From positions 1 through 11,613 of the forward strand of contig DASYXT010000021.1 of NCBI GenBank assembly GCA_035934555.1: DNA of 11,613 bases, given 5' to 3'. The translations under genes were made by a program, and so were the position numbers. Source of the stretch: DASYXT01 sp035934555 (GTDB lineage: Bacteria; Verrucomicrobiota; Verrucomicrobiia; Limisphaerales; UBA8199). Each line of letters starts with the position of its first letter. Position 1 is the stretch's first letter. A model generated the notes under the pieces. The model did no database searches and was not told the DNA's origin. It saw only the letters and a list, made by a program, of their open reading frames with translations. Positions 1 to 6,165 of this stretch are shown here, in pieces.

Positions 1-117
1 GCCGAAAATATACTGGCTTTGCGCTGCATCCATGCCAGTCGCCGCCGGGATCAGTTCTGGAAGGAACGGCTCAATACTCAGGCTGCCAGCAACGATTGCC
101 TCAGCTTGGCGGCGTAG
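1..117 (+). CDS. C-terminal end of an unidentified protein (possibly transposase), cut by window edge
   Basis: Frame 1 is open from the first base to a TAG at 115-117 and gives 38 residues. They begin AENILALRCIHASRRR, continue DQFWKERL and end CLSLAA. The 'ALRC ... FW..R' pattern resembles, from memory, the C-termini of some insertion-sequence transposases (ISKra4-like). The fragment is too short to name a family with confidence. Nothing downstream looks like a terminal inverted repeat that I could pair, because the other end lies outside the window. It could equally be the tail of an ordinary chromosomal gene or a chance open frame. The lack of an obvious link to cmk suggests a separate transcription unit. 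Confidence 0.35.
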   Translation, partial: AENILALRCIHASRRRDQFWKERLNTQAASNDCLSLAA

Positions 118-293
118 CCGAAGAATTCTGTCGTGCGCCCCCCTGAAATCATTCGAATCTTCAGGATTGCTCGGCGCAGAAAGGCGCGCATATAGTCATG
201 ATCCATCCACGGCATAAGCCGGCAAGTTGTGTTCGCGGAACTGCCTGAGCAAATAGCGTTGATTGGCCATTGCGATGAATTAATCTGCGCCCA
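118..293. other. Intergenic region upstream of cmk
   Basis: No supported gene lies here. A 6-bp inverted pair, CCTGAA and TTCAGG, flanks a 12-base interior that contains the palindrome ATTCGAAT (roughly 144-167). It has no T tract, so it is not a convincing terminator. TTGTGT at 227-232 and CAAATA at 250-255 are 17 bases apart and form a poor sigma70-like candidate for the cmk promoter. No clear Shine-Dalgarno sequence precedes the cmk GTG. Confidence 0.3.
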
Positions 294-983
294 GTGCAAA
301 GCGAACCCAAGCACCCGGTTGTCATTGCGATTGACGGCACCAGCGCCAGCGGCAAGAGCACCAACGCCAAATTGGTGGCTGCGGCGCTGCGCTTTGTCTA
401 TGTGGACACCGGCGCAATGTATCGGACGCTGGCCTGGTATTGCCTGAAGCACAACATCGATGTTCAGAATGAAAGGGCGGTCGCCGCGGCCTGTCGCAAG
501 TGGCACACCTCGCTGGAGTGCGACGGCGAGCAAGTGCACTTGAAGGTCGATGGCCACTATCCCGCCAAAGAGATTCGCACCGCTGAGGTCAGCGCCGCCG
601 TGCCGCATGTCGCCGCCGTGCCCAAAGTGCGCGATTGGATGAAGAAGAAACAGCGCGAGTGCATCCAGTTCGGCAACCTGGTGATGGAAGGACGCGATAT
701 CGGCACCAATGTGTTCCCCGAGACCGATTTCAAATATTACCTCGATGCCCACCTGGACGAGCGCTCGCGCCGCCGCGCGGCCGAGGGCGTGCAGGAGAAC
801 CTGGCGGCGCGCGATTTGCGCGATAGCCAGCGGGCCGCCGCGCCTTTGATGATCGCGCTGGGGGCCAAGGTGATCAACAACTCGCAAATGACTGCCGAGC
901 AGACCAGCGCGACCATCATCAAGGACATTCGGCAGCGATTGCCGGCGGCCCAGTGCGGCTCCAACCAGGCCGTCAACCGTTGA
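294..983 (+). CDS. cmk: (d)CMP kinase (cytidylate kinase)
   Basis: Transfers a phosphate from ATP to CMP or dCMP in the cytoplasm, feeding pyrimidine nucleotide pools. The 229-residue product has the expected family length and order of motifs. The P-loop GTSASGKST is at residues 15-23, and VDTGAMYR follows at 37-44. The nucleotide-binding EGRDIGTNVFP is at 132-142, an arginine-rich lid RSRRR at 157-161, and RDLRDSQR at 173-180. Start: an in-frame TGA at 276-278 limits extension, and GTG at 294 puts the P-loop at the usual distance from the N-terminus; ATT at 279 or CTG at 285 are less likely. Oddity: near the C-terminus the sequence reads KVINNSQMT, where I would expect an aspartate (IDSS/IDTT-like). 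The gene overlaps plsC, an arrangement seen in many bacteria. Confidence 0.95.
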   Translation: MQSEPKHPVVIAIDGTSASGKSTNAKLVAAALRFVYVDTGAMYRTLAWYCLKHNIDVQNERAVAAACRKWHTSLECDGEQVHLKVDGHYPAKEIRTAEVSAAVPHVAAVPKVRDWMKKKQRECIQFGNLVMEGRDIGTNVFPETDFKYYLDAHLDERSRRRAAEGVQENLAARDLRDSQRAAAPLMIALGAKVINNSQMTAEQTSATIIKDIRQRLPAAQCGSNQAVNR

Positions 984-1630
984 ATCCGCTCTACCGCATC
1001 GGCTGGCTCGGGTTCCGCTTGGTCTTTCGCTGGTATTTTGGCTGGCGGGTTTATCATCCCGAGCGGGTGCCGATGGCCGGCCCGGTCATCCTCGCTTCCA
1101 ACCATGCCAGCTTTGTAGATCCTCCGCTGGTCGGCGCCGGCCTGCCGCGCGCGCTCAATTACCTCGCTCGTGAAAGCCTGTTCCGTTTTCCGGTGCTCGG
1201 CTGGGTTCTGCGCCAATGGCAGGTGGTGCCGGTTGACCGCGAGGGCGGTGGCGCCAGAGGTCTTAAGGCGATTCTCGACCGCTTGCTGGCAGGTGGCGCC
1301 ATCCTGCTTTTTCCCGAGGGCACCCGCTCGACCGACGGCAAGCTCCAACCCGCCCGGTCCGGCATCGGTTTGACGGTGATCAAGTCCACCGCACCGGTTG
1401 TCCCGGTCCGAGTGTTCGGCACGTTCCAAGCCTACAGTCGCTACATGCGCTTTCCCCGCCCTCGCCCGGTGGCCGTGAAGTACGGGCAACCTTTGCGCTT
1501 CGAGCAACTCCGCGCCGAAGCCCGGACCTGCACCAAACCACGATTAAAAGAAATTTACCAACAGGTCGCGAACGAACTGATGACCGCGATTGCGGCGCTC
1601 GAACCGGGCATGGACGATTCGGGCAGGTGA
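953..1630 (+). CDS. plsC: 1-acyl-sn-glycerol-3-phosphate acyltransferase (PlsC family)
   Basis: Membrane-associated acyltransferase that most likely acylates lysophosphatidic acid to phosphatidic acid in phospholipid synthesis. It shows the catalytic HX4D motif in NHASFVD (residues 50-56), the substrate-binding block FPEGTRS (120-126) and a later APVVPV block (147-152). A hydrophobic N-terminal stretch (about 17-31) could anchor it. Length is 225 residues from GTG 953. An alternative start is TTG at 980, which overlaps the cmk stop by four bases (TTGA) and yields MNPLYRIGWLGF, a more typical beginning for the family; I cannot decide between them from sequence alone. Either way it is translationally linked to cmk. 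Exact acyl-acceptor specificity cannot be read from sequence. Confidence 0.92.
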   Translation: MRLQPGRQPLNPLYRIGWLGFRLVFRWYFGWRVYHPERVPMAGPVILASNHASFVDPPLVGAGLPRALNYLARESLFRFPVLGWVLRQWQVVPVDREGGGARGLKAILDRLLAGGAILLFPEGTRSTDGKLQPARSGIGLTVIKSTAPVVPVRVFGTFQAYSRYMRFPRPRPVAVKYGQPLRFEQLRAEARTCTKPRLKEIYQQVANELMTAIAALEPGMDDSGR

Positions 1631-1781
1631 CGTAGCGGCGAGCGCGCCTCTAACCTCTCTGCCTAAGCTCTACCATAAAAGCTTGCCCAGTCGCGGAGTC
1701 CGCGCAATCTTGAGACCTGTTGAAGCCCCAACGGGATGCTCAGAGCAAACCTTTTGTCCCGTCCGGGCGCATTGACCCGAA
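1631..1781. other. Intergenic region between plsC and nuoH; probable site of the nuo promoter
   Basis: This 151-base gap separates the cmk-plsC pair from the complex I block, so a promoter for nuoH onward is expected here. I see no convincing -35/-10 pair. A small inverted repeat, GCGGA-G-TCCGC, lies at about 1693-1703; its one-base loop makes it unlikely to be a terminator. No clear Shine-Dalgarno precedes the nuoH ATG at 1782. Confidence 0.3.
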
Positions 1782-2948
1782 ATGCTGGACCAGATATTCG
1801 TTTATGCCAAACAGTGGCTCGTGGCCCTCGCGCCCGGGCCGTGGCAGCCCCTCATTTCCGGCCTGATTTCCGTTGCCGCCATCATCGGCACGTTCGCCTC
1901 CCTCTTCGCTGTGACCACGCTGTTGGAACGCAAAGGACTGGGGCGCATCCAAAACCGCTATGGCCCTAATCGCGTTGGTCCCTGGGGCCTTCTGCAGCCC
2001 GCGGCCGACGGCCTTAAAGCTCTAATCAAAGAGGACCTGGTGCCGCGCACCGCCGATGCAGTGCTGCACTTCGCCGCGCCGCTCGTTTTGGTCGCGCCGG
2101 TGTTCCTTTCGCTTGCCGTCCTGCCGATGGGGCGCAACATGACCGCAGTGGATTTGGACTCTGGCGCGCTGTTCTTCTTTGCAGTCGGCGCGGCGACCGA
2201 GTTGGCGGTGTTCATGGCCGGGTGGTCCAGCCATAATAAGTACTCGCTGCTGGGCGCGATGCGGGCCTTGGCGCAGATGCTCAGTTATGAAGTGCCGCTG
2301 CTGCTATCCGCCACGACGGTGTTCATGATGGCCGGCTCCCTCTCGACCGTTCAAATCGTCGATGCCCAGGCAGGCTACTCCGGCTGGCTCCCCCATTGGT
2401 TTGTCCTGACTCCGTGGGGGTTCGCAGCGTTCGTCCTGTTCATGATCGCCGCGACGGCCGAAGCCAATCGCTCCCCGTTCGATCTGCCGGAAGGCGAATC
2501 CGAAATCATCGCCGGGTATTACGTCGAATACTCCGGCTTTAAGTTCGCGTTGTTTTTTCTGGGGGAGTACATCGGCCTGTTTGCGACCAACGGCCTGGCC
2601 ATTACGCTGTTCCTCGGCGGCTGGCACGCGCCTTTGCCATTTCTGGAACCGATTCCCTCCTGGGCCTGGTTTTTCGGCAAGCTGCTGGCGCTGATTTGTC
2701 TGTCGATTTGGGTTCGCGGCACGCTGCCCCGCTTGCGCATGGATCAACTGATGAACTTCGCCTGGAAATTCATGCTGCCGATGGCGTTGGTGGACTTGGT
2801 GGCTACCGGCGCGTGGCGGTTTCTTGAACCTGGCGCCGTGCGCTGGCTTATCTGCGGCATGCTGGTGGTCGGCCCCTACCTGGCGCTCAGCCGAACTTTT
2901 CTGGACCACAAGCAGTTTGCTAAACGCACCTATCATTTCGCCGAATGA
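1782..2948 (+). CDS. nuoH: NADH-quinone oxidoreductase subunit H
   Basis: Membrane subunit of complex I at the junction with the peripheral arm; it forms much of the quinone cavity and the first coupling segment. Family signatures are clear: LLERKGLGRIQNRYGPNRVG (47-66), GWSSHNKYSLLGAMRALAQM (147-166), EANRSPFDLPEGESE (227-241) followed by YVEYSGFKFALFFLGEY, and RGTLPRLRMDQLM near residue 312. These include the conserved acidic residues of the cavity. At 388 residues it is longer than E. coli NuoH (about 325). Part of the excess is a C-terminal hydrophobic segment (about 352-370) plus the tail KRTYHFAE, an ending I have seen in other bacterial NuoH proteins. It is the first nuo gene of the block; nuoI, its usual downstream neighbour, is absent. 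Confidence 0.97.
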   Translation: MLDQIFVYAKQWLVALAPGPWQPLISGLISVAAIIGTFASLFAVTTLLERKGLGRIQNRYGPNRVGPWGLLQPAADGLKALIKEDLVPRTADAVLHFAAPLVLVAPVFLSLAVLPMGRNMTAVDLDSGALFFFAVGAATELAVFMAGWSSHNKYSLLGAMRALAQMLSYEVPLLLSATTVFMMAGSLSTVQIVDAQAGYSGWLPHWFVLTPWGFAAFVLFMIAATAEANRSPFDLPEGESEIIAGYYVEYSGFKFALFFLGEYIGLFATNGLAITLFLGGWHAPLPFLEPIPSWAWFFGKLLALICLSIWVRGTLPRLRMDQLMNFAWKFMLPMALVDLVATGAWRFLEPGAVRWLICGMLVVGPYLALSRTFLDHKQFAKRTYHFAE

Positions 2949-3009
2949 ACCCGCCCCGCCACCACGACCGCACCAGCCGCCAAGGGCAAGGCCTCAATAC
3001 ACGAGGGGC

Positions 3010-3113
3010 GGAGCGCGGACATTCCTGTCCGCAGCAATGCGTTAAGCCAGTCGCGGTAAATACGAGCCCTGCCGGCGTTCGAAAGTTGCTGCGGACAGGA
3101 ATGTCCGCGCTCC
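3010..3113. repeat. Perfect 28-bp inverted repeat, each arm itself a hairpin (REP/BIME- or MITE-like)
   Basis: The left arm spans 3010-3037 and the right arm 3086-3113; they are exact reverse complements over 28 bases, separated by 48 bases. Each arm contains GCGGACA-TTCC-TGTCCGC, a 7-bp stem with a four-base loop. An outer GCCTCA (2991-2996) and TGAGGC (3116-3121) pair adds a looser flanking match. The element lies wholly in the nuoH-nuoJ gap. I recall the core palindrome as a common dispersed element in Verrucomicrobiota subdivision 3 genomes; that is memory, not a search. If transcribed, either two small hairpins or one long 28-bp stem could form, which might influence processing or expression between nuoH and nuoJ. 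It codes for nothing recognisable. Confidence 0.9.
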
Positions 3114-3130
3114 ACTGAGGCTTAGCCGGC

Positions 3131-3661
3131 ATGAATATCCCCGCATTCATTATCCTCGCAGTCGTGATTGTCACTGGCGCGTTGGCCGCCATTACGCTGC
3201 GCAACCTCGTGCATTGTGCCCTGGCCCTGGCGACGACCTTTGCCGGTCTGGCCGGCGTCTATCTCGAACTCAACGCCCAGTTTGTCGGCTTCGCCCAAAT
3301 CCTGGTGTACATCGGCGCGGTGTCGATTCTGATCGTGTTCGCAATCCTGTTAACGCGCGGACGCGAGCCGCAAGGCCAGGCGCTGTTCTCGTCCTCGTGG
3401 TTCGCCGGAGCCGCCGTTGCGCTGCTCGTGTTTGCTCTGCTGGCTGGACTGATTCTGTCGAGCCGCATTCAGTTCACCTCCGCGGGCGCGCCGCAGGCGA
3501 CGGTGCAACAGGTCGGTCAGCAACTGATGACACACTACGTGCTGCCGCTTGAAGTGCTTGGACTGCTCCTCACCGCCGCACTGTTGGGCGCAGTCGTGCT
3601 GGCGCTGCGCGACCCTGAACCTGGTGGGACAAAAGCTCACAGCCCTTTATCCAACCCATGA
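3131..3661 (+). CDS. nuoJ: NADH-quinone oxidoreductase subunit J
   Basis: Small membrane subunit of complex I with about five transmembrane segments; its third helix takes part in the conformational coupling between the quinone cavity and the pumps. The 176-residue product carries the recognisable core ILVYIGAVSILIVFAILL (residues about 57-74), equivalent to the Y-x-GAV-x-x-L-F-V-F family signature. Length is close to E. coli NuoJ (about 184). Hydrophobic stretches near 5-25, 28-48, 55-75, 90-110 and 137-158 fit the fold. The ATG at 3131 follows the inverted-repeat region and has no clear Shine-Dalgarno. The stop overlaps the nuoK start (ATGA at 3658-3661), so the two are probably translationally coupled. 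Confidence 0.95.
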   Translation: MNIPAFIILAVVIVTGALAAITLRNLVHCALALATTFAGLAGVYLELNAQFVGFAQILVYIGAVSILIVFAILLTRGREPQGQALFSSSWFAGAAVALLVFALLAGLILSSRIQFTSAGAPQATVQQVGQQLMTHYVLPLEVLGLLLTAALLGAVVLALRDPEPGGTKAHSPLSNP

Positions 3662-3969
3662 GCCCGTTGCACGCTTGTCTATTGTTATCGGCGCTGTTAT
3701 TCGCCATTGGCCTGGCCGGCGCAACGACCCGCCGCAATGCCATCGTCGTGCTCATCGGCGTCGAACTGATGCTCAATGCCGCCAATCTCAACTTTATCTC
3801 ATTCTGGCATTTCAGCACGCATCCGGAAGCGGTCACCGGGCTGGTGTTTGCTCTATTTTCGATTGGGATTGCTGCCGCCGAAGCCGCGGTCGGCCTGGCG
3901 CTCGTCATCGCTATCTATCGCCTGTACCACACCGCCAATGTGGATCAGGTGGACACATTGAAGGGATAG
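3658..3969 (+). CDS. nuoK: NADH-quinone oxidoreductase subunit K
   Basis: MrpC-like membrane subunit of complex I with three transmembrane helices, contributing glutamates to the central charged axis for proton transfer. The 103-residue length matches the family (E. coli about 100). The signature GVELMLNAANLNF places a conserved glutamate at residue 36; a second lies at residue 75 in SIGIAAAEAAVGLAL. These correspond to the two membrane glutamates known to matter in E. coli NuoK (E36 and E72). The ATG shares four bases with the nuoJ stop. nuoL begins one base after the stop codon. Confidence 0.96.
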   Translation: MSPLHACLLLSALLFAIGLAGATTRRNAIVVLIGVELMLNAANLNFISFWHFSTHPEAVTGLVFALFSIGIAAAEAAVGLALVIAIYRLYHTANVDQVDTLKG

Positions 3970-3970
3970 A

Positions 3971-6097
3971 GTGAGCTGGATTATTCGCTATCTTTGGCTG
4001 ATCCCGGTGCTGCCGCTCGTAGCGGCAGGGCTCAGCGCGCTGTTGCCGCAACGGCGGCGCGCACCGGCCGCCGTGCTCGCTGTGGGGTCAATGGGAGTGA
4101 GCCTGGTGCTGGCTTGGACGGCCCTCCGCCATACGCTCGCCCTGTATGCCCGGGGCGCGCCTGTTCGCGAAGTGCTCAATTTCCAATGGTTCCAGGTGGG
4201 GGAAACCTGGGTGCGACTGGGCTGGATGCTGGACCCGCTGACGGCGGTGATGTTAGTGATGGTGACGACGGTCGGGCTGCTGATCTTCATCTACAGCATC
4301 GGTTACATGGCTCATGATGAGAACTTCACCCGCTTTTTCTGTTTTCTGTCGCTGTTTGCCGCCGCGATGCTGGGCCTGGTCATCGCCAACAGCCTGCTGC
4401 TGTTTTTTATCTGTTGGGAAGTAGTCGGGTTGACCTCCTACCTGCTGATCGGCTTTTGGTATCACAAACCCGCGGCAGCGGCCGCCGCGAAAAAGGCGTT
4501 CATCACCACGCGCATTGGTGACTTGGCGTTTTTCCTCGGCATGGTCTGGCTCTATTCGCGCACCGGCACACTGCTCTTTTATGATTCCGGGCAAGGGTGC
4601 CTCGAATACTCAGCCTTGAGTGACCTGGTGTTCCAGACTTCCCGGCTCGGAATAGCGGCCGCGACGGCCATCGCGCTGCTGATTTTCTGCGGCGCGGTCG
4701 GAAAGTCCGGCCAGGTGCCGCTGCATGTGTGGTTGCCCGATGCGATGGAGGGCCCCACACCCGTCAGCGCTCTGATTCATGCGGCGACAATGGTGGCCGC
4801 CGGCGTGTTCCTGGTGGCGCGCGTCTATCCCCTGATGAGCTTCCGGCAAATCAGCACTGATACCGGTTCGACCGCGCTTCATGTCGTCACCTGGGTCGGC
4901 GCGATCACCGCGGTGTTTGCTGCTTTAATCGCCGTCGCCCAAACTGATATCAAACGAATCCTCGCCTACTCCACCGTCTCCCAGTTGGGCTACATGATGC
5001 TGGGTTTGGGTGTGGGTGGCGTCGCGGTCGGCATGTTCCACCTCATCACGCATGCTTGCTTTAAAGCGCTGTTATTTCTTGGCGCCGGCTCGGTGATCCA
5101 TGGCTGCCATGAGGAACAAGACGTCCGCTGCCTCGGCGGGTTGCGCAAGCTCATGCCGCTGACCTTCGCCACTTACGCCATTGGCACGCTTGCCTTGTGC
5201 GGTTTTCCCTTGTTGTTCTCGGGCTTCTGGAGCAAAGACGAAATTCTGCAAGCGGCCCATTTGTGGCCGGTGTCGCGCTGGCCGTTTTACTTCGCTGCGT
5301 TCGGGGCGTTGCTCACCGCGTTCTACATGACGCGCCAGGTCTTTTATGTTTTTTTTGGCAACTGCCGGCTCAATCTTGGCAAAACAACCGCGTCGGAACA
5401 GCGCACCGTTGATCACGCCGGGTTGCCCGCCCGTGAACATCCCCATCACGAGTTGCCTCCTGGGCCGCACGAAAGCCCTTGGTTAATGACGGTGCCGCTG
5501 GTGTTACTGGCGCTGGCTTCGATTGTGCTCGGCTTTTACGGCACGCCCGCCTGGCCCGCATTCCAAAAGTTTATCGAAGCCGAGCCGCTTATGTTCGACT
5601 ACGTGCCACTCTTCGACCATCCCTTTGTGCGTCTCCTCTTGGTTTCCAGTCTGATCGTCTTCGCCGGCATCGGTTTGGGCTGGTGGTTCTACGGGCGCCG
5701 GCCCGTGTCGAGCAGTGCAGCACCAGACCCACTCGAGCGCCTCTGGCCGAACGTCTTCACTCTCCTGCGCCGCAAGTTTTACGTGGACGAGATCTATGAC
5801 TGGGCTGTGGTGGGTTTGATGGCGCAATGGGCGCTAGCGTGCGATTGGCTCGATCTCTGGATTATCAGCGGTGCGGTGCAACTGCTCGCTTATATCTCCG
5901 TTGGCATCGCGTGGCTCGATCGCTTGTGCGACGAATACGTCGTCAACCTGGGTTTCGACGATGTTTGTGCTCGGCTGGCCCGAAGCGGCGGCGTGCTCAG
6001 CAGGCTGCAGAATGGCAAGATCCAAACTTACCTGCGCTGGATTGGCCTGGGGCTGGCCTTGCTGGTCCTTGTTTTGATTTGGGGATGCCGTGCATGA
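3971..6097 (+). CDS. nuoL: NADH-quinone oxidoreductase subunit L, with extended C-terminal lateral-helix region
   Basis: Distal antiporter-like pump subunit of complex I. Key residues are present: E150 in FFICWEVVGLTSY, K245 in GAVGKSGQVPLHVWLPDAME, H270, H357, H361 and K365 around HLITHACFKALLF, and K422 in FWSKDEIL. A soluble His-rich loop (about 481-500) precedes PHESPWLMTVPL. The C-terminal part, from YVDEIYD through QNGKIQTYLRW, is the lateral amphipathic helix region with its closing transmembrane anchor. I count about 87 residues from YVDEIYD to YLRW against about 53 for the corresponding E. coli stretch recalled from memory. Total length is 708 residues (E. coli 613). The GTG at 3971, one base after the nuoK stop and preceded by AAGGGA, is the natural start. 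The extra length fits the presence of a second NuoM. Confidence 0.97.
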   Translation: MSWIIRYLWLIPVLPLVAAGLSALLPQRRRAPAAVLAVGSMGVSLVLAWTALRHTLALYARGAPVREVLNFQWFQVGETWVRLGWMLDPLTAVMLVMVTTVGLLIFIYSIGYMAHDENFTRFFCFLSLFAAAMLGLVIANSLLLFFICWEVVGLTSYLLIGFWYHKPAAAAAAKKAFITTRIGDLAFFLGMVWLYSRTGTLLFYDSGQGCLEYSALSDLVFQTSRLGIAAATAIALLIFCGAVGKSGQVPLHVWLPDAMEGPTPVSALIHAATMVAAGVFLVARVYPLMSFRQISTDTGSTALHVVTWVGAITAVFAALIAVAQTDIKRILAYSTVSQLGYMMLGLGVGGVAVGMFHLITHACFKALLFLGAGSVIHGCHEEQDVRCLGGLRKLMPLTFATYAIGTLALCGFPLLFSGFWSKDEILQAAHLWPVSRWPFYFAAFGALLTAFYMTRQVFYVFFGNCRLNLGKTTASEQRTVDHAGLPAREHPHHELPPGPHESPWLMTVPLVLLALASIVLGFYGTPAWPAFQKFIEAEPLMFDYVPLFDHPFVRLLLVSSLIVFAGIGLGWWFYGRRPVSSSAAPDPLERLWPNVFTLLRRKFYVDEIYDWAVVGLMAQWALACDWLDLWIISGAVQLLAYISVGIAWLDRLCDEYVVNLGFDDVCARLARSGGVLSRLQNGKIQTYLRWIGLGLALLVLVLIWGCRA

Positions 6098-6165
6098 AAA
6101 ATTACCAGCCACATCTCGCCCCTGAGGTTCAGCCCATAACGCTGGCAAAACCTATGCGCGCATGA
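6094..6165 (+). CDS. 23-codon open frame bridging nuoL and nuoM (small protein or coupling cistron)
   Basis: The 64-base nuoL-nuoM gap is exactly filled by a small open frame. Its ATG (6094-6096) overlaps the nuoL TGA (6095-6097), and its own TGA (6163-6165) overlaps the nuoM ATG (6162-6164), so both junctions are ATGA. The peptide has 23 residues, starts MKNYQPHLAPEV and ends LAKPMRA. It is mildly basic, is not a transmembrane segment, and resembles nothing I know. nuoM has no visible Shine-Dalgarno, so a plausible role is to carry terminating ribosomes from nuoL to nuoM; a real micropeptide is also possible. Chance cannot be excluded for so short a frame. Confidence 0.4.
   Translation: MKNYQPHLAPEVQPITLAKPMRA

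Noticed and set aside
78..887. Long minus-strand open frame of 269 codons across cmk
   Set aside because: It lies antisense to a clear cmk with all motifs in the plus frame; the translation shows no domain. It is a by-product of GC-rich codon use.
737..1507. 256-codon minus-strand open frame across cmk and plsC
   Set aside because: Antisense to two well-supported genes, with low-complexity Arg/Ala/Gly-rich content and no recognisable motif.
1687..3056. CCAGTCGCGG occurring both upstream of nuoH (about 1687) and inside the inverted-repeat spacer (3047-3056)
   Set aside because: A ten-base match without extension in a GC-rich window is not enough to call a repeat family.
4450..4500. Alanine run (AAAAAA) in NuoL after HKP as a possible expansion or frameshift
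   Set aside because: The surrounding NuoL motifs continue in frame on both sides, and this loop commonly reads 'KPSAAAAAKKAF' in bacterial NuoL.
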